Of a stretch of DNA of 20,897 bases, positions 8,559 to 16,470 are shown in pieces. The translations under genes and the position numbers were made by a program. The notes beneath the pieces were generated by a model. It did no database searches and was not told where the DNA came from. It worked only from the letters and a program-made list of their open reading frames with translations. Positions within the stretch are counted from its first letter, which is position 1. The number at the start of each line of letters is the position of its first letter. This DNA comes from a bacterium (lineage in GTDB: Bacteria > Chloroflexota > Dormibacteria > Aeolococcales > Bog-877), in NCBI GenBank assembly GCA_021844355.1, contig JAKBTP010000122.1, positions 1-20,897 on the forward strand, read 5' to 3'.

Positions 8559-10607
8559 ATGGAGAGCGAGCTGGCGGCTGGGCGGCGCACCCTGCCCCTC
8601 GCCGGGAGCGCGCTCGACACCCTCTGCATCGACACCATCCGCTGCCTGGCCATCGACACCGTGGAGAAGGCCAATTCCGGGCACCCGGGGCTGCCCATGG
8701 GAGCGGCGCCCATGGCCTATGTGCTCTGGACCAGGTTCTTGCGCCACGATCCGGCCCATCCGGGCTGGCCCGACCGTGACCGCTTCGTCCTCAGCGCCGG
8801 CCACGGTTCCGCCCTCCTGTACTCGTTACTTCACCTCACCGGATATGGGGTGAGCCTGGAGGACCTCCAGCACTTCCGGCAGTGGGGCTCGATCACCCCG
8901 GGTCACCCGGAGAGGGGGCTCACCCCGGGGGTGGAGGTCACCACCGGTCCCCTCGGCCAGGGCTTCGGGAACGCCGTGGGCATGGCCATCGCCGAGCGCT
9001 GGCTGGCCCACCGGTACAACCAGGACGGCCACCGGGTGGTGGACCACCGGACATTCGTCCTCTGCGGGGACGGCGATCTGATGGAGGGGGTCTCGGCTGA
9101 GGCCGCCTCTCTGGCCGGGCACCTTCAGCTGGGGCGGCTCATCTGCCTCTACGACGACAACCACATCTCCTTGGACGGGCCCACCTCCATGGCTTTCACG
9201 GAGGACGTGGAGGAGCGCTTCCGGGCTTACGGCTGGCAGGTCCAGCGGGTGGAGGACGGGAACCTGGACCTAGATGGCATCGCCCGGGCTCTGGAGGCCG
9301 CCATCGCCGACGACACCCGGCCCTCCCTGATCGCGGTCCGCACTCACATCGGGTACGGCTCCCCGCACAAGCAGGACTCCAACTCAGCCCACGGATCGCC
9401 GCTGGGGGCGGCCGAGGTGGCCGCCGTGAAGCGGGCCTATGGCTGGGATCCGGATGCCACCTTCCATGTCCCCGATGAGGCGAGGGCGGTCTTCAGCGAG
9501 GCGCTGACCCGGGGTGCGGAGTGGCGGGGAGAGTGGGAATCAAGGTACGCAGCCTTCGCCGCCGCGCAGCCGCAGCTCGCTGAGGAGTGGAGCCGGGCCC
9601 TGGCGGGAGAGCTGCCCGACGGTTGGGATGACGATCTTCCCGGCTGGGAGCCGGGAGGACCGGAGATGGCCACCAGGGTCTCCGCCGGGGAGGTGCTGAA
9701 CCGGCTGGCGGAGAGGATCCCCTGGATCGTGGGCGGGGACGCGGACCTCTCGGAGTCCACCAAGACACGCCTCACCGCGGAGCGCGATTTCGACGGCCAG
9801 ACGGGGGACGGCCGGAACCTCCACTTCGGGGTCCGGGAGCACGCCATGGGGGCGGCGGTCAACGGCATGGCCGCCCACGGAGGGGTTCGCCCCTTCAGCG
9901 CGACGTTCTTCACCTTCTCCGACTACCAGAGGCCCTCGGTGCGGCTCTCGGCCCTCTCCTCGCTGGGGGTGGTGTGGGTCTACACCCACGACAGCATCGG
10001 CCTGGGAGAGGACGGCCCCACCCACCAACCGGTGGAGCAGCTGGCCGCGCTGAGGGTCATCCCCGGCCTGGTGGTGCTCCGCCCCGGGGACGCCAATGAG
10101 TCCAGCTGGGCCTGGATGGTGGCGATGCGCCGCGGATCCGCTCCCACCGCCTTGGTCCTCTGCCGCCAGGGGGTGCCGGTCCTGGACGGCACCAGGGAGC
10201 TGGGGCGGGAGGGAGTGGCCCGGGGCGGGTACGTCCTCCAGGAGGCTCGCGGGGGCTTGCCGGACGTGGTGCTGATCGGCACTGGAAGCGAGCTCTCGAT
10301 CTGCGCCGCGGCCCGGGAGCTGCTCCTGGAGGAGGGGATCGCCGCGCGGGTGGTCAGCGTCCCCTCGCTCGAGCTCTTCCGGGAGCAGGAGGCGGGCTAC
10401 CGATCCGCGGTGCTCCCGGACGGCCCTCCCCGGTTGGCCGTGGAGGCGGGTGTACCACAGCCCTGGGAGGCGATGGTGGGCCCCCGGGGTGCGGTGATCG
10501 GCGTGGATCGCTTCGGCGCCTCCGCGCCCTACAAGACCATCTACGAGCATCTGGGACTCACCCCGCAGCGGGTGGCCCAGCGCGCTCGCGAACTCCTTGA
10601 AGCTTGA
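8559..10607 (+). CDS. tkt: Transketolase
   Basis: A TPP-dependent enzyme that transfers two-carbon ketol units between sugar phosphates in the non-oxidative pentose phosphate pathway. Its 682 residues are the full family length. The N-terminal half has NSGHPGLPMGAAPM and the TPP/Mg motif GDGDLMEG (Gly170-Asp171-Gly172) ending in YDDNHISLDGP, then IGYGSPHKQDSNSAHG. The middle domain has FGVREHAMGA with catalytic Glu427 and SIGLGEDGPTHQPVE. The C-terminal regulatory domain ends at TIYEHLGLT. ATG 8559 was chosen because GGAGG at 8544-8548 lies 10 bases upstream. In-frame sequence continues back to 7977 but is antisense to the amidohydrolase gene. It heads a tight operon with the transaldolase-isomerase fusion 13 bases downstream. 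Confidence 0.96.
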   Translation: MESELAAGRRTLPLAGSALDTLCIDTIRCLAIDTVEKANSGHPGLPMGAAPMAYVLWTRFLRHDPAHPGWPDRDRFVLSAGHGSALLYSLLHLTGYGVSLEDLQHFRQWGSITPGHPERGLTPGVEVTTGPLGQGFGNAVGMAIAERWLAHRYNQDGHRVVDHRTFVLCGDGDLMEGVSAEAASLAGHLQLGRLICLYDDNHISLDGPTSMAFTEDVEERFRAYGWQVQRVEDGNLDLDGIARALEAAIADDTRPSLIAVRTHIGYGSPHKQDSNSAHGSPLGAAEVAAVKRAYGWDPDATFHVPDEARAVFSEALTRGAEWRGEWESRYAAFAAAQPQLAEEWSRALAGELPDGWDDDLPGWEPGGPEMATRVSAGEVLNRLAERIPWIVGGDADLSESTKTRLTAERDFDGQTGDGRNLHFGVREHAMGAAVNGMAAHGGVRPFSATFFTFSDYQRPSVRLSALSSLGVVWVYTHDSIGLGEDGPTHQPVEQLAALRVIPGLVVLRPGDANESSWAWMVAMRRGSAPTALVLCRQGVPVLDGTRELGREGVARGGYVLQEARGGLPDVVLIGTGSELSICAAARELLLEEGIAARVVSVPSLELFREQEAGYRSAVLPDGPPRLAVEAGVPQPWEAMVGPRGAVIGVDRFGASAPYKTIYEHLGLTPQRVAQRARELLEA

Positions 10608-10620
10608 AGAGGTGGCGGAA

Positions 10621-13503
10621 ATGGCCGAGAACACTTTGCGCCAGCTGGCGGACCATGGTCAGAGCGTTTGGTATGACAACCTGAGCCGGGACCTCATCAG
10701 CTCCAACGGCCTCAGGGAGCTCATCGATCTCGGGGTGGTCGGGGTGACCGCCAATCCCACCATCTTCGAGCAGGCGGTCTCCGGGAGCGACGCCTACGAC
10801 CTGGAGATCGCCAGCCTCTCCCGCGAGGGGCTCAGCGACGAGGAGATCTACGACCGCCTGATCGTCGAGGACGTCAGGGCGGCCTGCGACATCCTGGCCG
10901 GGGTCCATCGGCAGAGCGGTGGCCGCGACGGGTACGTGAGCCTGGAGGTGGCCCCCCGGCTGGCCCACGACACGGCGGCCACCGTCGCGGCCGCCCTGCG
11001 CTACCGGAAGCTGGTGGGGCGGGAAAACCTCATGATCAAGATCCCGGCGACACCGGAGGGGGTGCCGGCGATCGAAGAGGCCATCGCCCAGGGACTGAAC
11101 GTCAACGTCACCCTCATCTTCGCCGTCGACCGCTACCGCGAGGTGATGCAGGCCTACTGCCGCGGGCTGGAGCGGCGTCGGGAGGCCGGCTCCGATCTGT
11201 CCGCAATCCGTTCCGTGGCCAGCTTCTTCGTGAGCCGGGTCGACACCGAGGTGGACCGCCGGCTCGACCGTCTGGCGGAGGGGGCGGATCCCGACCGGGC
11301 CCGCCAGCTGGCGGCGGCGCATGGGACGGCGGCGATCACCAACGCCGCCCTGGCCTACCTGGCCTTCGAGGAGGTGATGCGCGGGCCGCGGTTCGCCTCC
11401 CTGCGGGAGGACGGAGCCCACCTGCAGCGCCCCCTGTGGGCCAGCACGAGCACCAAGAATGCCGCCTACCGAGACGTCCTCTATTGCGAGGAGCTGATCG
11501 CCCCGGACACCGTCAACACCATGCCCCCGGCCTCGGTCCGGGCCTTCCTGGACCACGGGCGGGTGCGGGACAGTCTGCGCGAGCACCTGCCCCAGGCGGA
11601 GGCGAACCGGGCCCACCTGGCCCGGCTGGGGGTCGATTTGGCCGACGTCACCAAGCTCCTCGAGGAGCAGGGCGTGGCCAGTTTCGCCGCGTCGATGGAC
11701 AAGCTTCTGGCCGAGGTGGGTGGGAAGAGGGCCAGCCTCGGCGCGGGTCGGGTAGTGGCCTCGCCGCGCACCCGCTTCATAGCCACCGCCACCACGGCCA
11801 GGCTGGAGCTCGGTTCGACCACCGCGCCGGTCGCGGAGGCGGCCGCCCGGTTGGCGGCCACACAGGCCAGCCCCCGGCTGGTGGCTCGAGACGTCACTCT
11901 CTGGCCAGGCGACGAGGTGCAGCGCCAGGAGATGCGCCACCGACTCGGCTGGCTCGATGAACCCCGCCGCCAGCAGGAGGCGATCTCCCGTCTCAAGGAG
12001 CACCGGAACTGGGTGCGGGATCGGGGGTTCCGCCAGGCACTGCTGGTGGGAATGGGAGGCAGCAGCCTCTGCCCCGACGTCCTCTCCAAGACGTTCGGCG
12101 CTGCCCCTGGGTTCCCGGAGCTCCTGGTGCTGGACTCCACCGACCCGGATCAGGTGACCGAGGTGGCCTCCAGGCTGGAGCTGGAGCGCACCCTGGTGAT
12201 CGTCTCCTCGAAGAGCGGGGGAACGACGGAGACGCTGAGCCACCTCGCCTACTTCCACGATTTGTTGATGAAGGCGGTGGGGGAGAAGGCTGGAGAGCAC
12301 CTCGTCGCCGTCACCGACCCCGGGACCCCGCTCGAGGCCAGGGCGCGGGAGCTGGGTTTCCACCAGGTGTTCTCCGCCAACCCGGAGATCGGCGGGAGGT
12401 ACAGCGCCCTCTCCGACTTTGGGCTGGTGCCGGCGGCCACCATCGGGGTGGACCTGGACCAACTCTTGGCCGCGGCTCTGGCCATGGCCGAGGCCTGCTC
12501 GGCAGCCCAAGGCAGCCCAGGGGAGCAGCTGGCGGCGATCCTGGCCGGGTCGGCGGCCAGCGGCCGGGACAAGGTGACGATCGTGGCGGATCCCGACCTC
12601 GAGGCTCTGCCCGTATGGATCGAGCAGCTCCTGGCGGAGTCCACCGGCAAGGAGGGGAGGGGGCTGGTGCCGGTGGTCGACGAGCCGATCATGGAGGTGG
12701 CGGCATACGGCGCCGACCGGCTCTTCATCCACCTCGAGAGCGGCTCGGCCAACCCCGACCCCAAGATCACCGCCTGGCTGCAGGAGCTGGTCCGGGCCGA
12801 CCAGCCGGTGGTCCACCTTCCGTCGCCGCACCTGCTGGACCTGGGGGCGGAGTTCTACCGCTGGGAGGTGGCCACGGCGCTGGCCGGTTCCCTGCTTCAG
12901 ATCGACCCCTTCGACCAGCCCAACGTTCAGGAGAGCAAGGACAACACCGCGCGGCTGCTGGCCGAGTACCAGGCCCAAGGCCGGCTGCCGGAGCCGGCGT
13001 ACGACCTGGAGAGCGGGCCGTTGCAGCTCACCGGGTGCCCCGGCTCTGCCGACCTCGATGCGGCACTCCGGCAGTGGCTGGCCGGCGTGGGGCGCGGCTG
13101 GTACATAGCCGTCATGGCCTACCTGCCTATGCGCCTGGGACATCCGGAGGATCAGGAGGAGGTCGCGCGCCTGCGCCGGGCCCTCACCCTGGCCACCGGG
13201 TGCGCCACCACCTTTGGCTTCGGTCCCCGCTTCCTTCACTCCACCGGTCAGCTGCACAAGGGGGGGCCGGCCACCGCTGCCTTTCTGCAGATCACCGGGT
13301 CCCACCGCAGCACCCCCGCCATCCCGGGAGGTGCCTACGACTTCGCCACCCTCCAGGAGGCCCAGGCGCTCGGGGACTACCTCTCCCTCACCGGCCGGGG
13401 GCGCAGGGTCCTCAGGGCCAACCTGCAGGACGTCGGAGCCGGCCTCCTGGAGCTCACCCTCGGGCTGGAGCGGCTACTGGTCCCGGTGGGCGGGCCTCGT
13501 TGA
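10621..13503 (+). CDS. Bifunctional transaldolase / glucose-6-phosphate isomerase
   Basis: A 960-residue fusion. Residues about 1-370 are a transaldolase (three-carbon transfer between sedoheptulose-7-phosphate and glyceraldehyde-3-phosphate), with GVTANPTIFEQA near the N-terminus, Schiff-base Lys140 in NLMIKIPATPEG, and LWASTSTKNAAY. Residues about 420-955 are a phosphoglucose isomerase with two SIS folds: GMGGSSLCPD (477-486), SSKSGGTTET (529-538), IGGRYSALS, and a late FLHSTGQLHKGGP with His873. The linker is Ala-rich. Such Tal-Pgi fusions are known in several phyla. The product channels fructose-6-phosphate from transaldolase back to glucose-6-phosphate, as in a cycling pentose phosphate pathway. 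ATG 10621 has AGAGG at 10608-10612, 8 bases upstream. An in-frame TTG at 10597 would overlap tkt and is less likely. The 3' stop abuts the next gene's GTG. Confidence 0.95.
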   Translation: MAENTLRQLADHGQSVWYDNLSRDLISSNGLRELIDLGVVGVTANPTIFEQAVSGSDAYDLEIASLSREGLSDEEIYDRLIVEDVRAACDILAGVHRQSGGRDGYVSLEVAPRLAHDTAATVAAALRYRKLVGRENLMIKIPATPEGVPAIEEAIAQGLNVNVTLIFAVDRYREVMQAYCRGLERRREAGSDLSAIRSVASFFVSRVDTEVDRRLDRLAEGADPDRARQLAAAHGTAAITNAALAYLAFEEVMRGPRFASLREDGAHLQRPLWASTSTKNAAYRDVLYCEELIAPDTVNTMPPASVRAFLDHGRVRDSLREHLPQAEANRAHLARLGVDLADVTKLLEEQGVASFAASMDKLLAEVGGKRASLGAGRVVASPRTRFIATATTARLELGSTTAPVAEAAARLAATQASPRLVARDVTLWPGDEVQRQEMRHRLGWLDEPRRQQEAISRLKEHRNWVRDRGFRQALLVGMGGSSLCPDVLSKTFGAAPGFPELLVLDSTDPDQVTEVASRLELERTLVIVSSKSGGTTETLSHLAYFHDLLMKAVGEKAGEHLVAVTDPGTPLEARARELGFHQVFSANPEIGGRYSALSDFGLVPAATIGVDLDQLLAAALAMAEACSAAQGSPGEQLAAILAGSAASGRDKVTIVADPDLEALPVWIEQLLAESTGKEGRGLVPVVDEPIMEVAAYGADRLFIHLESGSANPDPKITAWLQELVRADQPVVHLPSPHLLDLGAEFYRWEVATALAGSLLQIDPFDQPNVQESKDNTARLLAEYQAQGRLPEPAYDLESGPLQLTGCPGSADLDAALRQWLAGVGRGWYIAVMAYLPMRLGHPEDQEEVARLRRALTLATGCATTFGFGPRFLHSTGQLHKGGPATAAFLQITGSHRSTPAIPGGAYDFATLQEAQALGDYLSLTGRGRRVLRANLQDVGAGLLELTLGLERLLVPVGGPR

Positions 13504-14286
13504 GTGGGCGGCGGAAAGGCCCCAGAGGGAAGTCGGGAGGCGGTGGCGGAGGTTGGCGCACCGGGTCGCTGCCGGGTCCTGGTGCAACCGGGCCCGGAGG
13601 CTCTGGCCCGGTTCGCGGCCGCTACCGCCAGCCTGGTCATCCGACAGGCCTTGGCCAGCCGGGGGGCCGCGCTCGTGGGGCTTCCGGGCGGTGAGACACC
13701 CCGGCGGTTCCTCGAGCTCCTGGCGGAGCAGCCGGACGTGGACTGGGGCAGGGTCGTGGTGCTCCCAGCCGATGAGAGGGCGGTGCCGCCCAGCGACCCG
13801 CGTTCCAACGAGGGGATGATCCGAAGCTGCCTGCTGGAACGGATCGCGGGCACCGCCCCAAGGCTCCTCTCCTGGGAGGCAGGGAGCGGCCTGGGGGCGG
13901 CCGAACTCTGCGCCAACTTCCAGAGGCAGTTTCTGAGCGTCGACCCCGCTGGGACACCGGTCATGGACCTGTGCGTGCTCGGCATGGGGCAGGACGGCCA
14001 TACGGCCTCCCTCTTCCCCGGACGGGCATACGACCAGCGCTCCTTGGCGCTCGCCTCGACCTCCCCCACTGGCGAGCCACGGCTCAGCCTGGGTCCGGCC
14101 GCCCTCCGGGCGGCCGGCAGGCTGGCACTCCTCCTGGCCGGGGCGGAGAAGAGCGAGACTCTGGTCCGGGTGGTCGAGGGGCCCTATGACCCTGTCTCCC
14201 TCCCTGCCCAGCTGGCCGCCCGGCGGCCCCAGGGGGGAGAGGTGTGGTGTGACGCGGCGGCGGCCGCCAGGCTCGCCGGGGGCTGA
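13504..14286 (+). CDS. pgl: 6-phosphogluconolactonase
   Basis: Hydrolyses 6-phosphoglucono-delta-lactone to 6-phosphogluconate, step two of the oxidative pentose phosphate pathway. At 260 residues it is DevB/SOL-type, not the beta-propeller YbhE type. Family motifs are LPGGETPRRF (60-69), PADERAVPPSDPRSNEGM (88-105) and GMGQDGHTASLFPG (160-173), with the conserved His166. The start is uncertain: GTG 13504 directly follows the stop of the transaldolase-isomerase gene, with no strong Shine-Dalgarno, so translational coupling is likely. A GTG at 13543 follows GGGAGG, but only 2 bases away. The first twenty residues look dispensable. It supplies the substrate of the Gnd encoded at 4559. Confidence 0.92.
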   Translation: MGGGKAPEGSREAVAEVGAPGRCRVLVQPGPEALARFAAATASLVIRQALASRGAALVGLPGGETPRRFLELLAEQPDVDWGRVVVLPADERAVPPSDPRSNEGMIRSCLLERIAGTAPRLLSWEAGSGLGAAELCANFQRQFLSVDPAGTPVMDLCVLGMGQDGHTASLFPGRAYDQRSLALASTSPTGEPRLSLGPAALRAAGRLALLLAGAEKSETLVRVVEGPYDPVSLPAQLAARRPQGGEVWCDAAAAARLAGG

Positions 14287-14287
14287 A

Positions 14288-14974
14288 TTGGTAAAACTCG
14301 CCCCGTCCATCCTTGCCGCCGACTTCTCCCGGCTGGGGGAGGAGGTGAGCGCCTGCGAACGGGCCGGTGCCCACCGCATCCACATCGACGTCATGGACAA
14401 CCACTTCGTGCCCAACCTCAGCATGGGACCAGAGGTGGTCTCCGCCTGCCGTCGTCACACTGGCCTGCCCCTGGAGGTGCACCTCATGGTGGAGCGCCCG
14501 GACAGCATCATCCCGGCGTTCATCGAGGCCGGCTGTGGCACGGTCACCGTGCACCTGGAGGCGGGTGCGCAGCCGCACCGCAGCGTGGCCCTGATCCACC
14601 AGCTGGGCGCCAGGGCAGGGATGGCGATCAATCCGGGGACCGCCACCTCACTCCTCCGTCCGCTCCTGCCCGAGGTGGAGCTGGCGCTGGTGATGTCGGT
14701 GGACCCGGGCTTCGGGGGTCAGCGTCTCCTGCCCCAGTCGCTTCCGCGGCTCAGGGAGGTGGCGGAGATGATCTCCCAGCTGAACCCCGGCTGCGAGCTG
14801 GAGGTGGATGGGGGCGTGGACTGCGACAATGTGTCCAGCTGCGTAGCCGCCGGGGCCACCGTGGTGGTGGCGGGAACCTCGGTGTTCGCCGCCCCCAAGG
14901 GCACCGCCGCCGGGGTCGGGTGCCTCCTGGAGCGGATCTCGCAAGGGGCGGGCGCGCAGCCGTCGTGTCCGTGA
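14288..14974 (+). CDS. rpe: Ribulose-phosphate 3-epimerase
   Basis: Interconverts ribulose-5-phosphate and xylulose-5-phosphate, linking Gnd to Tkt. It is a TIM barrel of 228 residues, normal for the family. It opens with LAPSILAADFSRL. Metal and catalytic residues are His32 and Asp34 in HIDVMD, His65 in LEVHLMV, and Asp174 in LEVDGGV. MSVDPGFGGQ is the phosphate-side loop. The loop DNHFVPN has Asn where most enzymes have Gly, a variant I associate with actinobacterial Rpe. The start is TTG 14288, one base past the pgl stop, with GGGGG at 14278-14282 as Shine-Dalgarno. It was chosen because the family N-terminus begins there, and the longer open frame upstream lies inside pgl. Confidence 0.93.
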   Translation: MVKLAPSILAADFSRLGEEVSACERAGAHRIHIDVMDNHFVPNLSMGPEVVSACRRHTGLPLEVHLMVERPDSIIPAFIEAGCGTVTVHLEAGAQPHRSVALIHQLGARAGMAINPGTATSLLRPLLPEVELALVMSVDPGFGGQRLLPQSLPRLREVAEMISQLNPGCELEVDGGVDCDNVSSCVAAGATVVVAGTSVFAAPKGTAAGVGCLLERISQGAGAQPSCP

Positions 14975-14995
14975 TACCGAGGAGGTTGGTAGAGA

Positions 14996-15646
14996 ATGCC
15001 CCGTAGCCCGCTGGCGGTGCCCGAGCACCCGCAGCTAGCACCCGAGGTCCGCCAGGCCTGGGTGGACGTGGATCGCAAGCTTGGAGTGTTCATCATTCCC
15101 CAGTTGCGCGAGCTGGGACAGGACCAGGCGGTTGACCAGCTGGTGGCCCGGGGTGCCGAGCTGGCCACTCTGGCCGCTCAGGGGGAGCACGAGGCGCTGC
15201 TTCCGGCCTACGGAGCGCTGCTTCAGGAAGCTCAGACGGCGCTCCGGGAGGCGAGAACGCAGGAGGCCGCGGCCAGCCAGGCGTCCGGCGCCAAGAGGCA
15301 CCAGGAGGCCGAGGCCGAGTCGGCGATCCAGCTGGCCCGCAGCCGCCTGCCGGCGCGGCGCATGGCCAGACTGGAGGCGCGGTTGGCCGAGCTAGGTGAG
15401 GCGGACCCCAAGGAGAGGCGGCTTGCCGTCGCCGAAGCCATAGAGGAGTGGGACCGGATGGCTCAGACGCGGGATGCCAGGCTCGCCGAGCGCATGGCCG
15501 AGACCGCTCACCTGCCGGTCAGGCCCCGCCAGCGCGAAACCGCCCGAAGCCGCAAGGCGAGAAGGGACCAGGAGCGGATCCTGGAGTTGGCTCGCAACTT
15601 CGACCCAGAGCGGGCGCTTGGAGCGCCCGCCCGGGCCGGTCAGTGA
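14996..15646 (+). CDS. Conserved-looking helical protein of unknown function, end of the pentose phosphate operon
   Basis: A 216-residue soluble, highly charged, Ala/Arg/Glu-rich protein that I do not recognise. Almost the whole length should be alpha-helical. Residues about 45-185 look like coiled coil, with repeated runs such as ALLQEAQTALREARTQ and RMARLEARLAELGEAD, and the tail is basic (ARSRKARRDQERILELARN). There is no signal peptide, membrane segment or cysteine motif. The coding evidence is good: strong G/C third-position bias, ATG 14996 with GAGGAGG at 14979-14985 10 bases upstream, and only 21 bases after rpe, so it should be the fifth gene of the tkt operon. It ends convergently with a second small helical protein, overlapping it by 7 bases. 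A structural, scaffold or nucleic-acid-binding role is possible but is only a guess. Confidence 0.75.
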   Translation: MPRSPLAVPEHPQLAPEVRQAWVDVDRKLGVFIIPQLRELGQDQAVDQLVARGAELATLAAQGEHEALLPAYGALLQEAQTALREARTQEAAASQASGAKRHQEAEAESAIQLARSRLPARRMARLEARLAELGEADPKERRLAVAEAIEEWDRMAQTRDARLAERMAETAHLPVRPRQRETARSRKARRDQERILELARNFDPERALGAPARAGQ

Positions 15647-16047
15647 CGGGAGGCCTCTAGCTCCAGGGCCTCGCCCTCCTCGGCCTCGATGGTGATCCAG
15701 TCCGGCTGCCCCAGCAGCCTACTGACCTCGACCATGATGCGGCCCTGGGCGTCGAAGACGGCGTCCTGCACCCGGTCGATGCTGGGGCGGCTGCTGGCCA
15801 CGACCTGGGCGAGATCCGGGTCGACCTGGGAGACCTCGGCCCGGCGCAGCTCCTCGGTGATCGCGGGCGGAACCACCCGCCGCTCGCGGATGCGGGCATC
15901 CTCGAGGTCGGCGAGAACCCGGTCCAGGTGCTCCAGGTGGGAGCGGTACTTGCGCAACTTCCTCGTCCGGGCCAGGCTCTCGCGCTGCCGACGCAGGATG
16001 TCATGGTGGGTAACCCGGTAGCGGTTGTCCCGCTCGGTGGTCATCAT
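15640..16047 (-). CDS. Small basic-to-acidic helical protein of unknown function
   Basis: A 135-residue soluble protein, not recognised. The N-terminal half is strongly basic (about residues 5-40: HHDILRRQRESLARTRKLRK) and helical, followed by HLDRVLADLEDARIRERR. The middle has VVPPAITEELRRAEVSQVDPDLA. The C-terminal third looks like a short beta-rich segment (AVFDAQGRIMVEVSRLLG) with an acidic end (AEEGEALELEA). The ATG at 16047 has GAGG (16061-16058) 10 bases upstream, and a second ATG follows directly at 16044. The open frame extends to 16650 but its upstream part reads as low-complexity Pro/Arg sequence and is probably not coding. The stop overlaps the end of the convergent gene at 14996-15646. 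It has its own promoter candidate at 16207-16212 with a leader of about 150 bases. Confidence 0.7.
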   Translation of the reverse strand: MMTTERDNRYRVTHHDILRRQRESLARTRKLRKYRSHLEHLDRVLADLEDARIRERRVVPPAITEELRRAEVSQVDPDLAQVVASSRPSIDRVQDAVFDAQGRIMVEVSRLLGQPDWITIEAEEGEALELEASRH

Positions 16048-16096
16048 CTCGTCACTACCTCGGTGGGGGCGCCACGCCTCATGGGTTGGTCCCTCT

Positions 16097-16121
16097 GGGA
16101 GCCCAGCGTGGCTTGGGCCCC
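16097..16121 (-). repeat. Stem-loop in the leader of the unknown minus-strand gene
   Basis: GGG at 16097-16099 plus GCCCA at 16101-16105 pair with TGGGCCCC at 16114-16121, giving an 8-bp stem with one bulged base (16100) and an 8-base loop. It lies about 50 bases upstream of the ATG at 16047, within the leader predicted from the 16207-16212 promoter candidate. There is no T-tract, so it is not a standard terminator. Confidence 0.35.
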
Positions 16122-16206
16122 TCGGTGTCAACGGCAATGGACGCAACCCGGTTACCCGGTGCTCCCCACCACCCGGCAGCTCCGCACACCGCGGCTGCGC
16201 AGGAGA

Positions 16207-16212
16207 AGTATA
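16207..16212 (-). promoter_or_regulatory. Candidate -10 element TATACT for the unknown minus-strand gene
   Basis: On the minus strand TATACT is a five-of-six match to the -10 consensus, identical to the element before the carboxyltransferase. Its spacer side carries the palindrome CCCCGTGGGG (16213-16222), where an operator could occlude RNA polymerase. No good -35 hexamer is seen. It would give a leader of about 150 bases to the ATG at 16047. The site is partly self-complementary (GTATAC), so a plus-strand TATACC reading is also possible but would be far from pdhA. Confidence 0.35.
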
Positions 16213-16255
16213 CCCCGTGGGGCACAGTTTGAGCTCCCCTGGGCGCCCCCAATTT

Positions 16256-16276
16256 CGCGGCCTCCGAGGGGCCGCG
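16256..16276. repeat. GC-rich stem-loop in the divergent region
   Basis: CGCGGCC (16256-16262) is perfectly complementary to GGCCGCG (16270-16276), with a 7-base centre that can extend the stem by one or two pairs. It lies between the two divergent promoter candidates, outside both predicted transcripts, so it is more likely a DNA-level inverted repeat or a chance GC-rich palindrome than an RNA element. Confidence 0.3.
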
Positions 16277-16458
16277 AGCCGGAGTGGCCTCGGCGGTCGT
16301 TCCCCGCGCTCTCCCGCTACCAATGGCAGACTCGGAAGGCCGGCGATCTGGGGCCGCGACCAGGGCCAGGGACGGCGACCTAACTCCCGGGGAGGTCGGG
16401 GAGGTGGCGACGCCGAGTTCGCCCTGATCCACGGGCAGGTGCAGCGCGGCCGATCTCT

Positions 16459-16464
16459 TAGACT
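16459..16464 (+). promoter_or_regulatory. Candidate -10 element TAGACT, leaderless promoter of the PDH operon
   Basis: TAGACT fits TANNNT and is followed by exactly 6 bases before the GTG at 16471, the spacing expected when transcription begins at the start codon. No Shine-Dalgarno lies between them. A convincing -35 is not visible about 17 bases upstream. Confidence 0.45.
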
Positions 16465-16470
16465 GGGCAC

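Larger units (their letters stand above)
16048..16470. other. 423-base gene-free divergent intergenic region with several hairpins
   Basis: The longest gap in the window, between the unknown minus-strand gene and pdhA. Open frames crossing it have poor codon bias and Trp/Pro/Arg-rich products, so I call none. I see no tRNA (no T-loop match), and none of the riboswitch or SRP RNA signatures I know. It contains a minus-strand -10 candidate (16207-16212), the palindrome CCCCGTGGGG (16213-16222), a tandem 8-base repeat ACCCGGTT/ACCCGGTG (16146-16161), two stem-loops (16097-16121 and 16256-16276), GGGCGCCC (16241-16248), and the pdhA -10 candidate (16459-16464). The region probably holds both divergent promoters and a long leader for the minus-strand gene. 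Confidence 0.6.

Noticed and set aside
10558..13305. 915-codon open frame on the minus strand opposite the transaldolase-isomerase gene
   Set aside because: It is the antisense shadow of a well-supported gene. Its product is Gly/Arg/His/Gln-rich low-complexity sequence with no family motif, a normal artefact of high GC and rare stop codons.
16130..16380. Possible tRNA or known riboswitch in the divergent gap
   Set aside because: I looked on both strands for a T-loop GGTTC motif and acceptor pairing, and for cobalamin, SAM, guanidine, ZTP and SRP RNA signatures. None was convincing.
15928..16383. 151-codon plus-strand open frame through the divergent gap
   Set aside because: Third-position G/C bias is weaker than in the real genes, the product is rich in Trp, Pro and Arg, and its first part is antisense to the small unknown gene. 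No ribosome binding site supports the internal ATG at 16081.
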